DNA of 64,000 nucleotides from Paenibacillus sp. NEAU-GSW1 (GCF_009737085.1 NZ_WOVL01000001.1:124001-188000); one strand, 5' to 3'; positions 37,124 to 45,743 are shown, numbered from the stretch's first letter. Made by a program: numbers and translations. Notes: generated by a model not told the origin, from the letters alone.

Positions 37124-38266
37124 CTACCCTTGATATTTGAGCTTGGTTAAATAAGCGCTGTATTGGAAAATGCGCTCCAGCGATTTTTGCCGGATATGAG
37201 GCTCATCGAATTTCATCGGCTTTGAATTGGCTTCGAAAAACCAGATGTTCCCCGAGTCGTCAACGCCGAGATCCATCGACATCTCTCCGAGCAGCTGTCC
37301 GGAGCCGCGTTCGACCTGCCTGGCGATCAATAACGATGTTTGGCGCGCTTTAATTAATATTTTACGCGCTTGCTCTGCGTTAAAAGAACTTGCGAGCAGC
37401 TTCTCGGGATCTTCTATCATTCCGCCGCGAGGCACATGCGTCGTAATGCTGGAGGAGCCCGCCAATCGGGCTCCGATACCGGTAATATCCCATTTGCCCC
37501 GTTCGTTTTTTTGCACGAGGGCGCGGAGATCGAATCTGCGGTCGTTGTAGGAAGCGAGTTGTATGCCCTGCTGCGCAATATAGGGCTCATCGCCGCACTG
37601 CTTTTGAACGCGTGACCAAAGCTTTGCGAGCGATGCGCAATTGTAAGTGGAGCTTTTTTTGTCATCCTGTATTTTTAACAAATAGGGGAGTTGCTTTTCC
37701 GGCTGCAGCTTGATGGTCATAATGCCTTTGCCGGCTTTGCCGCTCTCCGGCTTCAGGTAAAGATAAGGATGCTTTTGCAGCATTCTGCCGAGCCCGCTTG
37801 CCGATACAAGCTTTCGCGTTGTCGGAATGAATGGCCGAGTCGTTTTGGATTGACGCAGCCATTCGAACAGATCCCATTTGTTGAAGAAGAACGGATTGAA
37901 CAGTTTGACACGCGGATTTCTGATACAGGAAGCGATTTTGTTTCGCACCGTTCTTTGAATCTCATCCTCGCGCAGCGGAATGCGGTTGTAAATGATGTCG
38001 GGAAATGGCATTAGCCGCTGCTGCCAAACGTCATTCGCTCTGTCATAGACGTAGCCTTTTAAGCTGGAGTGGCTTAAATACAAGTTTTTTACGGTTAGCA
38101 CGTAGACGATATGACCAAGCTGCTGTCCAATCCGAATGAGATCGGTGAAGTTGCTTCGGTTCCCCCTGAACAATTGCAAATCGTCGTCGACTGTCAGTAT
38201 GGCGATAACAGGCCTTCCAGCGCGAATTTCTGCAATTGTTCCAAGCTCCGGTGTCATGCTTTCCAT
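37124..38266 (-). CDS. YheC/YheD-type ATP-grasp protein, short form (copy 4)
   Basis: The 380-aa protein has PVIAILTVDDDLQLFRGNRSN near the start, PFPDIIYNRIP near 85, then LYLKPESGKAGKGIMTI near 165, FDLRALVQKNERGKWDITGIG near 250 and MSMDLGVDDSGNIWFFEANSKPMKFDEP near 330. The ATP-grasp residues are intact. The Gly-Arg-rich loop reads HVPRGG where copies 1 and 2 of the short form have LHGGG. The ATG at 38266 follows GGGGGGGACAGCTA and overlaps the stop of copy 3 by one base (TAATG), so translation is coupled. Confidence 0.88.
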   Translation of the reverse strand: MESMTPELGTIAEIRAGRPVIAILTVDDDLQLFRGNRSNFTDLIRIGQQLGHIVYVLTVKNLYLSHSSLKGYVYDRANDVWQQRLMPFPDIIYNRIPLREDEIQRTVRNKIASCIRNPRVKLFNPFFFNKWDLFEWLRQSKTTRPFIPTTRKLVSASGLGRMLQKHPYLYLKPESGKAGKGIMTIKLQPEKQLPYLLKIQDDKKSSTYNCASLAKLWSRVQKQCGDEPYIAQQGIQLASYNDRRFDLRALVQKNERGKWDITGIGARLAGSSSITTHVPRGGMIEDPEKLLASSFNAEQARKILIKARQTSLLIARQVERGSGQLLGEMSMDLGVDDSGNIWFFEANSKPMKFDEPHIRQKSLERIFQYSAYLTKLKYQG

Positions 38267-39642
38267 TAGCTGTCCCCCCCCTGGAATTTGCTGAGGTACA
38301 GGCAATGTTCAATGATATAGTCGACGGAAGCGCGCCCCTCGGAGCGAAGGGAAGGGTGCTTGAAGATCGAGCGTCCAGGCTTGGCGTTTGCTTCGAACAT
38401 CCAAACTTCACCGTCTTTGTCGATGCCGATATCGAGTCCAAGCTCGCCCAGACGATGCGGATAATTGCGTTCAATCGCTTCAGACAGCTTGATGGAAGCC
38501 GCTTTTGCTTTCTCGAGCACCTCGCCCGCTTTATCCCCGAAAGTCCGGTTCAGCGCCTGCTCCGGCGTCATTAGGGAACCGCCGTTTTTAACGTGGGTCG
38601 TAACGCTGCCGCGTCCTGCTTTTTTGGCGCCGATTCCTGCCGGAATCCATTCGTTCTTGCCGTTTTTGTGCATGTGGAACCGGAAGTCGAGCGGACATCC
38701 GTCAATTTCGATCAGACGAATGCCTTGCTGAACAATGTAACCGTTCAGCGAGCTGCCGTGACGGCCTTGCAGCATTCTCACCAGACTGTTGAAATTGGAA
38801 AATCGCAGCAGCACGTTGCGGTCGCCTTTCCGATACCTTGCAAAATAGCCGCGCTTCGGATGATAGGTCAAGCGGTAAATGCCGATGCCGAGACTTCCCG
38901 CCGTCGGTTTGAAATAGAGAAAATGATGCTTCTCCAGCATCGTTTTTATTTTTTCAGAGGAAGGATTGACGACGGATTCCGGCAAGTGATGCAGCGCCTC
39001 GGGGTCGTTGTCGAGCAGTTTGTAGACGTCGGATTTGTTGAAGAAGCTCCAATTGAAAAACGGAATTTTACGGCGTACGAATCGCTCCCGGAGGGAGCTG
39101 ATCAAGGCTGATGTTTCCGCTTTGCGGCTAGGCAGCCGGTTATAGACAACATCTGGAAGCGGAACGGTTTTGCGGAACCAGCCGCCCTGCGAGTTGAGAA
39201 AATAGCCGTTCACCGTCTCCTGCTGCCAGTTGATGTCATGGGGCGTAAAGCCGAACAAGTAGCTGTTGCGGTCGCCGGAGCGGATGACCTGCTTAATAAA
39301 ACCGGTACGGTTGCCGAACGGCATACTGTCGGAAGAGGGGGTGCCGTTATCGCTTAAAATGCCGACAAGAGGGCCGATCTGAACCTCATTGTTGCCTGAA
39401 GCCAGAACATGAATGTGGCCGGCTTTCGGAACGCGGATCGATTGGCGAACGCCCGCTGACAAATAGATATGGTTGCCTTGCCGTTTAACCGGTTTGATTG
39501 CGGCTGTAATCACTTCTTTGCCAAGCTTAAGACTCACCGTTTTTTTGCCGGACAGCTTTAGCTCTTTCAGAAGCGTATTGGATAAATAGATCACTTTATC
39601 GCTTTGTTGGGAGAAATGCACGTTGCAAGTTGTCGAACTCAT
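38266..39642 (-). CDS. YheC/YheD-type ATP-grasp protein, long form (copy 3)
   Basis: The 458-aa protein has an extra N-terminal module of about 85 residues (VIYLSNTLLKELKLSGKK, then VSLKLGKEVITAAIKPVKRQGNHIY in pieces) before VQIGPLVGILSDNGTP, resembling B. subtilis YheD. The ATP-grasp core shows LYFKPTAGSLGIGIYRL near 235, LDFRFHMHKNGKNEW near 320 (MHKN replaces the VQKN of the other copies) and LGLDIGIDKDGEVWMFEANAKPGRS near 400. The ATG at 39642 has SD GGAGG and overlaps the TGA of copy 2 (ATGA). Confidence 0.88.
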   Translation of the reverse strand: MSSTTCNVHFSQQSDKVIYLSNTLLKELKLSGKKTVSLKLGKEVITAAIKPVKRQGNHIYLSAGVRQSIRVPKAGHIHVLASGNNEVQIGPLVGILSDNGTPSSDSMPFGNRTGFIKQVIRSGDRNSYLFGFTPHDINWQQETVNGYFLNSQGGWFRKTVPLPDVVYNRLPSRKAETSALISSLRERFVRRKIPFFNWSFFNKSDVYKLLDNDPEALHHLPESVVNPSSEKIKTMLEKHHFLYFKPTAGSLGIGIYRLTYHPKRGYFARYRKGDRNVLLRFSNFNSLVRMLQGRHGSSLNGYIVQQGIRLIEIDGCPLDFRFHMHKNGKNEWIPAGIGAKKAGRGSVTTHVKNGGSLMTPEQALNRTFGDKAGEVLEKAKAASIKLSEAIERNYPHRLGELGLDIGIDKDGEVWMFEANAKPGRSIFKHPSLRSEGRASVDYIIEHCLYLSKFQGGDS

Positions 39643-40868
39643 GGATGAACCTCCTGAACGTAGTCAGTCCGAAACCTTCTGTGTGAATCATAGGAACGGC
39701 TCGCTTGCGGATTCGTGATGATAAGAGGGCGCATTCGCTTGGAAAGCAATCGCGCGTACCGCAGCGGTTGTTCAATCGAGTGCCGCTCGGCTTGCCGATC
39801 GCCGATTTGCCGGAAGGCGGATCTCCCGGGTCTGGAGTTCACCTCAAGCAGCCAAAGCCGTCCGTCAGGCTCGATGCCGTAATCGAAGCCGAGCTCGGCA
39901 AGCCTTCCGAATCGTTCTTCCAGCTTAGGCGCGGCATAAAGAGAGAGCTGTTCCATCCGGGACAGCAGCCGTTCGGCTTGCCGCCGGCCAAACTCATTGG
40001 CTAAATAGGAGGCGGCGTTTGCCGGTTTCCCCCCGCCGTGCAGGTTGGAGGTAAGCGAACCGGGCTCCCCGACTCGTGCCGCAGCTCCGCTTACCGTCCA
40101 TCGGCCATGCTCGTTCTTTTGCAGAAGAACGCGCACATCGAAAGGGCTTCCGCAGCGGCTCCGAAGAGAAAGGCAAGGCTGGCTCAAGTAGGCAGCTCCG
40201 CCTACAGCCTTCGCCGTCCATCTTTCCAATCGTTCATGCGAATCGAATTGATGCTCAAAGCGCCGGTTGCTGCCGGTTCGGCCAGTGACGAGCCATTGAT
40301 CGGCTAACGGATTGCGGCGGACATGGATAACCCCTTTGCCTTGCATGCCTGCGGATGGTTTCAGAAATAGACCGGCGCTGCTTGCCGCTTTTAGCATGGG
40401 CATCAGCTCGTCGGGGCGCTCGATAAGCCGGGTCGGCGGCAGTGCCGGAGCGATAATGCTGTCGTCAAGCAGCGTATTGTAGACGATCCATTTGGAAGGC
40501 AGGCTGCCGTTTAACGAGAGATACGGCTTCAATCGCCGAAGGGCGGCGAGCGATGCCCGGCAGTCGGCTTGCTCTTCATTGCTCCTGCAGAAGCTTCTGT
40601 CGTAGACGATGTCCGGCAGCGCGCATGGTTCTAGCGCCCACTTCCCGCTGCGGAAGCGATAGCCGTTCAATTGAGCGGTGCGGTGATCGAATTCAGCCGG
40701 TGAAAACACGAATAAATCGATTTGCATTCTGGCCGCTGCTTCGCTTAGAAGCTCATAGAATCGGCGTTCGGGCATGGCGGGCGCCATTTCGCTCCCGGAA
40801 CAATCCTCGGCAGACCGCGCGGCCTTGATCGAAGCAACGAAAATGGCAAGCTGGATAAGAGCAATCAT
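39639..40868 (-). CDS. YheC/YheD-type ATP-grasp protein, short form (copy 2)
   Basis: The 409-aa protein has a shortened, diverged N-terminus (MIALIQLAIFVASIKAARSA), ALPDIVYDRSFCRS near 85, GLFLKPSAGMQGKGVIHV near 165, FDVRVLLQKNEHGRWTVSG near 245 and LGFDYGIEPDGRLWLLEVNSRPGRSAF near 335. The core is intact. Residues 1-18 are hydrophobic and could form a membrane or signal segment, or reflect the first beta strand of the domain. ATG 40868 has SD GGAGGCGCC; the gene lies 11 nt after copy 1. Confidence 0.87.
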   Translation of the reverse strand: MIALIQLAIFVASIKAARSAEDCSGSEMAPAMPERRFYELLSEAAARMQIDLFVFSPAEFDHRTAQLNGYRFRSGKWALEPCALPDIVYDRSFCRSNEEQADCRASLAALRRLKPYLSLNGSLPSKWIVYNTLLDDSIIAPALPPTRLIERPDELMPMLKAASSAGLFLKPSAGMQGKGVIHVRRNPLADQWLVTGRTGSNRRFEHQFDSHERLERWTAKAVGGAAYLSQPCLSLRSRCGSPFDVRVLLQKNEHGRWTVSGAAARVGEPGSLTSNLHGGGKPANAASYLANEFGRRQAERLLSRMEQLSLYAAPKLEERFGRLAELGFDYGIEPDGRLWLLEVNSRPGRSAFRQIGDRQAERHSIEQPLRYARLLSKRMRPLIITNPQASRSYDSHRRFRTDYVQEVHP

Positions 40869-40879
40869 AGGCGCCTCCG

Positions 40880-42244
40880 CTAAAAGCCCGATAAATATCG
40901 GGAATATTGAATGACCATACGGACTGATGGGCGAATTTTATTGTCGGTCAGCGGCGTGTTGTCATTTTTGGACGGTTTGGAATTCACCTCGAGCAGCCAG
41001 ACGCGACCGCCGGAATCGAGCGCCAAATCGATGCCGAGCTCGCCGAAATGCGCCGGGATATGCGTCTCGACGCCTTTGGCGATCGACAGCGCAGCCTGCT
41101 GCAAACGGCTGGAGGCATCCCCTCTGCCGGAAGACATATTCGATTTCGAAACCGCTTCGCCAACTTTGCTTAACGTTCCGCCTCTTGCCAGGTTGGAAAC
41201 AAAATGCTGGCTGCCGGCAGTCCGGGCGACAATGGAAGTAATCGACCATTTGCCGGAGCCGTTTTTCTGTACGAGCGCTCGAAAGTCTACCGGACGCTTC
41301 TGGATTTCAATCAGCTGCAGTCCTTGCTGAATTTGATAGCGAACCGACTTCATTTTCGTCGATATAGTCGCATACAGCTTTAGTAAACTGGGAAACTGCT
41401 GTTTGCGGGAACCGTTGGCAGTGGTGAACATGGCTTGGTACGCGCCGCTTTCGCTGCGCGAGACGCGAATGATGCCTTTGCCGAGGCTGCCGCGAACCGG
41501 CTTAAGAAACACATTTTCATATCGGGCGGACATCGCTTTTAATGTCGTATAGTTGCGCAGCAGGTGTGATTCCGGCAAATAGCGGCTTAGCGAAGAGTCC
41601 TTTTTCAACGCGTCGAACACTTCCGTCTTGTCGAGAAATTTTTCGTTGAATACGGAGGTTCCGTATTTTTGTTTAATTTCTTTCAGAAACTGCTGCACGT
41701 TCGGCTTGTTCTCAAGCTTTCGGGATGTGAGCCGGTTGTTGACGACGTCGGGTGCAGGCATAGCGATCTTCCGCCAGCCGTCGGCATAAACCCAGCCTTC
41801 AACAGAATCGGATTGCATGCCGATATGGTTCGGCGTGAAGAAATATACTAAGCCGCCTTGGTTAGCGCAGCCGTCAACGAGCTCCCGGCAAAACATCGTA
41901 ATCGATCCGAACGGCTTGTCGGGCGCGGCTGGATAATCTCTGCTGACGAGGACGCCGATCAACGGGCCAAGCGTAAGGGTGGATGATCCGGCTTTGTATT
42001 GCAATCGCAGCGGAGTATTCGCAAGAATACCCATTTTTTTTGCCAAGCTTTGACTGATGCGCATGCCGTCATATTTAGCGACCGAAATGACTTTAACATG
42101 CTGCCGGAAAGATCCCATTTTGAGCACGACCGGCTGACCTTCCGGTATTTTCCATTGTTTAAGCCAGCCTTCGCCCAGCATTAGCGTATCTTCCGGAATC
42201 ATGCCGGAGCTGATCACCTGGACGGCAACTTTCGATTTGAGCAT
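40880..42244 (-). CDS. YheC/YheD-type ATP-grasp protein, long form (copy 1, first in operon)
   Basis: The 454-aa protein starts MLKSKVAVQVISSG and has the extra N-terminal module (about 1-105) as in copy 3, ending TLTLGPLIGVLVSRDYP. The ATP-grasp core carries VFLKPVRGSLGKGIIRV near 230, VDFRALVQKNGSGKWSI near 320 and LGIDLALDSGGRVWLLEVNSKPSKNDN near 400. The ATG at 42244 follows GGAAGGAG. Being first, its upstream region probably holds the operon promoter; on minus, CATATGATGA (complement of about 42317-42326) is loosely like a sporulation-sigma -10 (CATAnnnTA), but I am not sure of it. Confidence 0.88.
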   Translation of the reverse strand: MLKSKVAVQVISSGMIPEDTLMLGEGWLKQWKIPEGQPVVLKMGSFRQHVKVISVAKYDGMRISQSLAKKMGILANTPLRLQYKAGSSTLTLGPLIGVLVSRDYPAAPDKPFGSITMFCRELVDGCANQGGLVYFFTPNHIGMQSDSVEGWVYADGWRKIAMPAPDVVNNRLTSRKLENKPNVQQFLKEIKQKYGTSVFNEKFLDKTEVFDALKKDSSLSRYLPESHLLRNYTTLKAMSARYENVFLKPVRGSLGKGIIRVSRSESGAYQAMFTTANGSRKQQFPSLLKLYATISTKMKSVRYQIQQGLQLIEIQKRPVDFRALVQKNGSGKWSITSIVARTAGSQHFVSNLARGGTLSKVGEAVSKSNMSSGRGDASSRLQQAALSIAKGVETHIPAHFGELGIDLALDSGGRVWLLEVNSKPSKNDNTPLTDNKIRPSVRMVIQYSRYLSGF

Positions 42245-42387
42245 TGTAAATCTCCTTCCGAGCAGGGAGGAATGACGGAGAGCTGGGCTACTAGGTGTTT
42301 TACACGAATTACTTCATCATATGAGGACATCTATCCCTTGGTGATTGGCCAACAATTGGAAAAAAATAGTCGCCAACCCTCGCCTAT

Positions 42388-42445
42388 CATAAGCCGTCAT
42401 GTATTATATTTGGCGGGGATAAATGCGATGCTTGTCTGCGCGGCA
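42388..42445 (+). pseudogene. Fragment similar to the start of the gene at 42987 (degenerate duplicate)
   Basis: Frame translation gives RHVLYLAGINAMLVCAA, against RHVLYLIGAIAMLVYAV at the start of the 96-aa protein downstream: 12 of 16 residues match, and the bases align without gaps over about 50 nt. Similarity stops after this. No start codon with an SD serves the frame, so it appears to be the relic of a duplication. The rest of 42245-42555 shows no gene. Confidence 0.45.
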
Positions 42446-42555
42446 ACTGCGCGGATTTGGGCTCGCGGAGCGCAAGTGTAACGGATCGAACAAGCCGTTC
42501 CGGACTAACGAAGGCCGTCCAATTTGCCGATAAATGGGCTAAAGGGGGTGTGACT

Positions 42556-42732
42556 GTGGATATCGCAGCTTTGTCTGTTTCGTTGAATCAATCCGCATTA
42601 TCTCAGGCCGTCAGCATAAAAATACTCGACATGGCTAACAACCAGGCTGAGCAGCAAGGGCAAAACGTCGTAAAAATGATGGAGACGAGCCTGGACCCGA
42701 ATTTGGGCCGAAGTCTAGATATTAGAGCGTAA
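42556..42732 (+). CDS. YjfB-family small protein
   Basis: The 58-aa protein starts GTG at 42556 with AAAGGGGGTG upstream and reads VDIAALSVSLNQSALSQAVSI, then a helix with AEQQGQNVVKMME, and ends LDPNLGRSLDIRA. This pattern fits the YjfB family (putative motility-associated small proteins), with the closing LG-x-x-(L/I)D-(I/V) motif. The upstream frame from 42457 has no SD and is rejected. It is a single gene; no flagellar genes are near. Confidence 0.78.
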   Translation: MDIAALSVSLNQSALSQAVSIKILDMANNQAEQQGQNVVKMMETSLDPNLGRSLDIRA

Positions 42733-42986
42733 TTGTTTTGGGCGCAGTCCCTTCTAATTCCGGAGAAGCGGTAGCGTTCGCTTTTACTCTCGGACTCCTG
42801 CTTTAGCTGATTCGTTCATGGAGTCCGGGAGCAATGGCGATCGCAGGAACATTCAGCCTGCGCAGTGGAGTGATTCGCTTTCGAATAACGGTCATAATCC
42901 AGCTTCCTGATTTCATATATTGTAAAGCGGACAAGTACGCATACAATGGAAATCAAGCCGATAGGTTAGGGGAGTGAGCTTTACGT

Positions 42987-43277
42987 ATGAAGGGTAGAGG
43001 CCGACACGTATTGTATTTAATAGGGGCAATAGCGATGCTGGTTTATGCGGTGCCAAAGCTGGAGTTAGGCGGTCCTTGGAACGTTGCGAACGTCTTTGGG
43101 CTTGTATGGACGGTATTTGCGCTGGTCGTCATCGCCGCACATTTCAACGCGCTGCTGCTTATGAGCGAAGAGAAGCGCAAGGAGATTGAACGGATTCGCC
43201 GCCAGAAAAAGCGGATGTGGGAGCGCAGGCTGGAGAAGAGCGTTTCCGGCAGCTCGCGAAGCCGGGCCAGAGGATAG
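42987..43277 (+). CDS. Small membrane protein of unknown function, 96 aa
   Basis: Two transmembrane helices (about 6-24, RHVLYLIGAIAMLVYAV; and 32-55, VANVFGLVWTVFALVVIAAHF) are followed by a basic, charged C-terminal tail (EEKRKEIERIRRQKKRMWERR). GGGGAG precedes the ATG at 42987 by 12 nt. No family recognised. A short upstream fragment (42388-42445) is similar to its first 20 residues. It ends at a strong bidirectional terminator shared with the convergent XRE gene. Confidence 0.75.
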   Translation: MKGRGRHVLYLIGAIAMLVYAVPKLELGGPWNVANVFGLVWTVFALVVIAAHFNALLLMSEEKRKEIERIRRQKKRMWERRLEKSVSGSSRSRARG

Positions 43278-43283
43278 CAAAAT

Positions 43284-43342
43284 AAAATAAAGCGGGACTG
43301 AGGAGCAAGATGCGAACTTGCTTATCAGTCCCGCTTTATTTT
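43284..43342. terminator. Bidirectional terminator
   Basis: AAAATAAAGCGGGACTGA (43284-43301) pairs with TCAGTCCCGCTTTATTTT (43325-43342), and an inner GCAAG/CTTGC stem extends it. It separates the convergent genes at 42987-43277 and 43343-43687. Confidence 0.9.
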
Positions 43343-43687
43343 TTAGTCCAATTCCTTAAATTGAATCAGTTGTTTAACAAACTTGTAAACAGCTTCCTGT
43401 TCTTTGACGGAGAGGGCGCTCATTTGATGAGCGATTTTGTCGGCATAGCTGCTGTCGATTTCGGACCCTTTCGAAGGGGCGCTGCCAACGATTTGCTCCA
43501 GCGAGCAATGGAGAGCGCCGGCGATTTTTCCAAGCACATCGATTGTCGGACTTTTCTCGCCGCGCTCCACTTGGCCCATGTAAGAGGCGTTTATTTCGGC
43601 GCGGAGGGCGAGCTGCTCTTGACTGAGCCCTCTTTCCTTGCGTAGATTGCGAATGTTTTCTCCGATGTAATGAGCGAATTTGCTCAA
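43343..43687 (-). CDS. XRE-family helix-turn-helix regulator
   Basis: The 114-aa protein has an HTH_3 domain (residues 8-62): IGENIRNLRKERGLSQEQLALRAEI, then ASYMGQVERGEKSPTIDVLGKIAGAL. A short C-terminal helix (about 85-110, LSVKEQEAVYKFVKQLIQF) may serve dimerisation, as in SinR-like regulators. The start TTG 43687 has GAGGTG six nt upstream; the GTG at 43696 is too near that SD. It is divergent from the unknown gene at 43871 across about 180 bp, which makes that gene a possible target. Confidence 0.85.
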   Translation of the reverse strand: MSKFAHYIGENIRNLRKERGLSQEQLALRAEINASYMGQVERGEKSPTIDVLGKIAGALHCSLEQIVGSAPSKGSEIDSSYADKIAHQMSALSVKEQEAVYKFVKQLIQFKELD

Positions 43688-43772
43688 TGTCGTCACCTCA
43701 GCATTAAGATAGTCGTAAAATGCCGAAGCAACAACGTTCTAAAGAGTATAATAAAAATAGTTACTATAGTCA

Positions 43773-43802
43773 TTGACCAAATTATATGCTTTTTATTATA
43801 AT
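43773..43802 (+). promoter_or_regulatory. SigA-type promoter of the gene at 43871
   Basis: TTGACC (43773-43778), 18 nt, TATAAT (43797-43802), about 68 nt before the start codon. This is a near-consensus promoter. Confidence 0.6.
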
Positions 43803-43870
43803 TGTGTAAAAAGGTTCATTCTAATATCATCATTTCCTTAATAGGAACTTTTTACAAGGGGATTTTTGTC

Positions 43871-44353
43871 ATGGTAGATGAGTTTGAGTTTTTTCGGAAA
43901 GTGCAAACTTATTATCAGCATGTGCCTTTCAGCGTTCAATTTACATATCGAGTTCTACATAAAACGGAAAGAACGGCACATGCTCTAGGTCGTTTCTGCT
44001 GCAGGGTCGATCCGCATCAGCAAATTGTCGAATACAATATCAGCTTGGAGTCCGACGTCATTTCCAGACCCTTTAGCGAGAAGGTTTCTTTTCTGTTTTC
44101 AAGTAAGTATGATGAAATCCCGCCGCAGCGAATCGTTATCGATCAAGCGATTATCTACCAGCTTAACTATCCGGTTCCTATATTATACGATTGGAAAATG
44201 TTCATCATTGAAGGGGCGAATGAAGCGATAAGCATTCATCGGCTGCAGCCGCTGTTCGAGAAATATAAATTGGCCGGAGCTGACGGGCAATTGGTAGATG
44301 CGAAGTTAAAGGTCGCCCGCGCTCAAGTGGACTGGTATAATGTAATGGGATAA
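43871..44353 (+). CDS. Protein of unknown function, 160 aa
   Basis: The start is ATG 43871 (SD AAGGGG); upstream codons to 43802 overlap the promoter and are rejected. The soluble product has VDEFEFFRKVQTYYQHVPFSV at the N-terminus and alternates beta strands (QIVEYNISLESDVI, QRIVIDQAIIYQLNYPVPILYDWKM) with short helices; it is rich in Phe and Tyr. I recognise no family. It is 25 nt before ytoI on the same strand and probably shares its transcript. Confidence 0.7.
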   Translation: MVDEFEFFRKVQTYYQHVPFSVQFTYRVLHKTERTAHALGRFCCRVDPHQQIVEYNISLESDVISRPFSEKVSFLFSSKYDEIPPQRIVIDQAIIYQLNYPVPILYDWKMFIIEGANEAISIHRLQPLFEKYKLAGADGQLVDAKLKVARAQVDWYNVMG

Positions 44354-44378
44354 TGCCACTCCAGAGGAGGGACGGATC

Positions 44379-45722
44379 TTGGAATCAACTGGTTCCGGCG
44401 CAGATACAGGGACAAAGCGTGAGCAAATTTTGCATCATATACAGGAATTGAAAATCGGCACCCGTATTTCCGTGCGGGCAATTGCCAAAGAGCTGGGCGT
44501 AAGCGAAGGGACTGCTTATAAGGCGATTAAAGAAGCGGAAAATTCCGGGCTTGTCAGCACGAAGGAGCGGATCGGCACCGTACGGATCGACCGGAAGCGC
44601 AGGGAAGCGCTTGACCAGCTTACATTCGGAGAGGTAGCCGACATCGTCGAGGGCCGGCTGTTCGGAGGAGCGGGGGGACTTGATAAGACGCTGCATAAAT
44701 TTGTGATCGGCGCGATGGAGCTCGATGCGATGCTGCGTTATATCGATGAAGGGAGCCTGCTGATTGTCGGCAACCGATCCAACGCGCATCGCCGCGCTCT
44801 TGAGCAAGGCGCTGGCGTTCTGATTACCGGCGGCTTTGAACCGAGCGACGAGGTAAGAGCGCTGGCCGACGAGAAGGCGCTGCCGATCATTTCGTCTCGT
44901 CACGACACGTTTACCGTTGCTTCGATGATCAACCGTGCGATGTATGACCGATTAATTAAACGGAAAATTATGCTGATCGAGGATTTGATGACGTTCAGCA
45001 AGCCTGCGGACGTTATGCGGGCGGAAAATACGATGGATGATTTCCAGCGGCTTGTGAAAGAAACCGGGTATTCGCGCTTTCCGGTTGTCGATGACCGCGG
45101 CCGCGTAATTGGCATGATGACGGCGAAGGATGCGTACGGATCGCCGGATTCGTACACGGTTGACAAGCTGATGTCCCGGCATCCGATAACGGCCGCGCCG
45201 AATATAACGGTAACGTCTGCGGCGCATACGATGGCGGCGGAGGGCATCGATCTATTGCCGATCGTTGACCGCCATCGCAAGCTGCTCGGCGTAATTACGC
45301 GCCGAGAAGTGCTTGATGCGATGCGGTTCGCCGGCAAACAGCCGGAGTCGGGCGAGACGTTTGAAGATTTGATGTGGACGGGCTTCATTGCAGAGGATGA
45401 TGCGGAAGGGTTTCCGCGATACCGCGGCGTCATGACGCCGCAAATGTCAGGTCCGCTCGGTATGGTATCCGAGGGAGTTCTTGTCACCTTGATGTCGCAA
45501 GCAGGCCGGCGGATGATTCGCGATACGGGCAAGCGCGACTATCTAATCGACGTAATGACCGCTTATTTCGTCCGTCCGGTGCAAATCGACGGCGAAATTA
45601 CGATTGTGCCGCGAGCGATGGAAATGAGCCGGAAGTCGACAAAGCTTGAAATCGAAGTGCTCGATTCGAACGGCTTGGCGGCTAAAGCGATGATGACCGC
45701 GCAAATGATCGATTCCTATTAA
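44379..45722 (+). CDS. ytoI: YtoI-like DRTGG-CBS-thioesterase regulator
   Basis: The 447-aa protein is modular: an N-terminal winged HTH (residues 12-70, TRISVRAIAKELGVSEGTAYKAIKEAE), a DRTGG domain (about 75-190), two CBS domains (about 195-310, including FPVVDDRGRVIGMMTAKDAY and LPIVDRHRKLLGVITRREVL) and a C-terminal hotdog thioesterase-like domain (about 330-440). The order matches B. subtilis YtoI, of unknown role; CBS domains suggest nucleotide sensing. TTG 44379 follows GAGGAGGGACGG. It ends at a terminator. Confidence 0.92.
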   Translation: MESTGSGADTGTKREQILHHIQELKIGTRISVRAIAKELGVSEGTAYKAIKEAENSGLVSTKERIGTVRIDRKRREALDQLTFGEVADIVEGRLFGGAGGLDKTLHKFVIGAMELDAMLRYIDEGSLLIVGNRSNAHRRALEQGAGVLITGGFEPSDEVRALADEKALPIISSRHDTFTVASMINRAMYDRLIKRKIMLIEDLMTFSKPADVMRAENTMDDFQRLVKETGYSRFPVVDDRGRVIGMMTAKDAYGSPDSYTVDKLMSRHPITAAPNITVTSAAHTMAAEGIDLLPIVDRHRKLLGVITRREVLDAMRFAGKQPESGETFEDLMWTGFIAEDDAEGFPRYRGVMTPQMSGPLGMVSEGVLVTLMSQAGRRMIRDTGKRDYLIDVMTAYFVRPVQIDGEITIVPRAMEMSRKSTKLEIEVLDSNGLAAKAMMTAQMIDSY

Positions 45723-45743
45723 GGTGAATGTGAATGATGATAC

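Noticed and set aside
42245..42350. SigE/SigK-type promoter before the ATP-grasp operon
   Set aside because: CATATGATGA is only loosely like CATAnnnTA and no -35 of the right kind was identified, so it is not listed as a feature.
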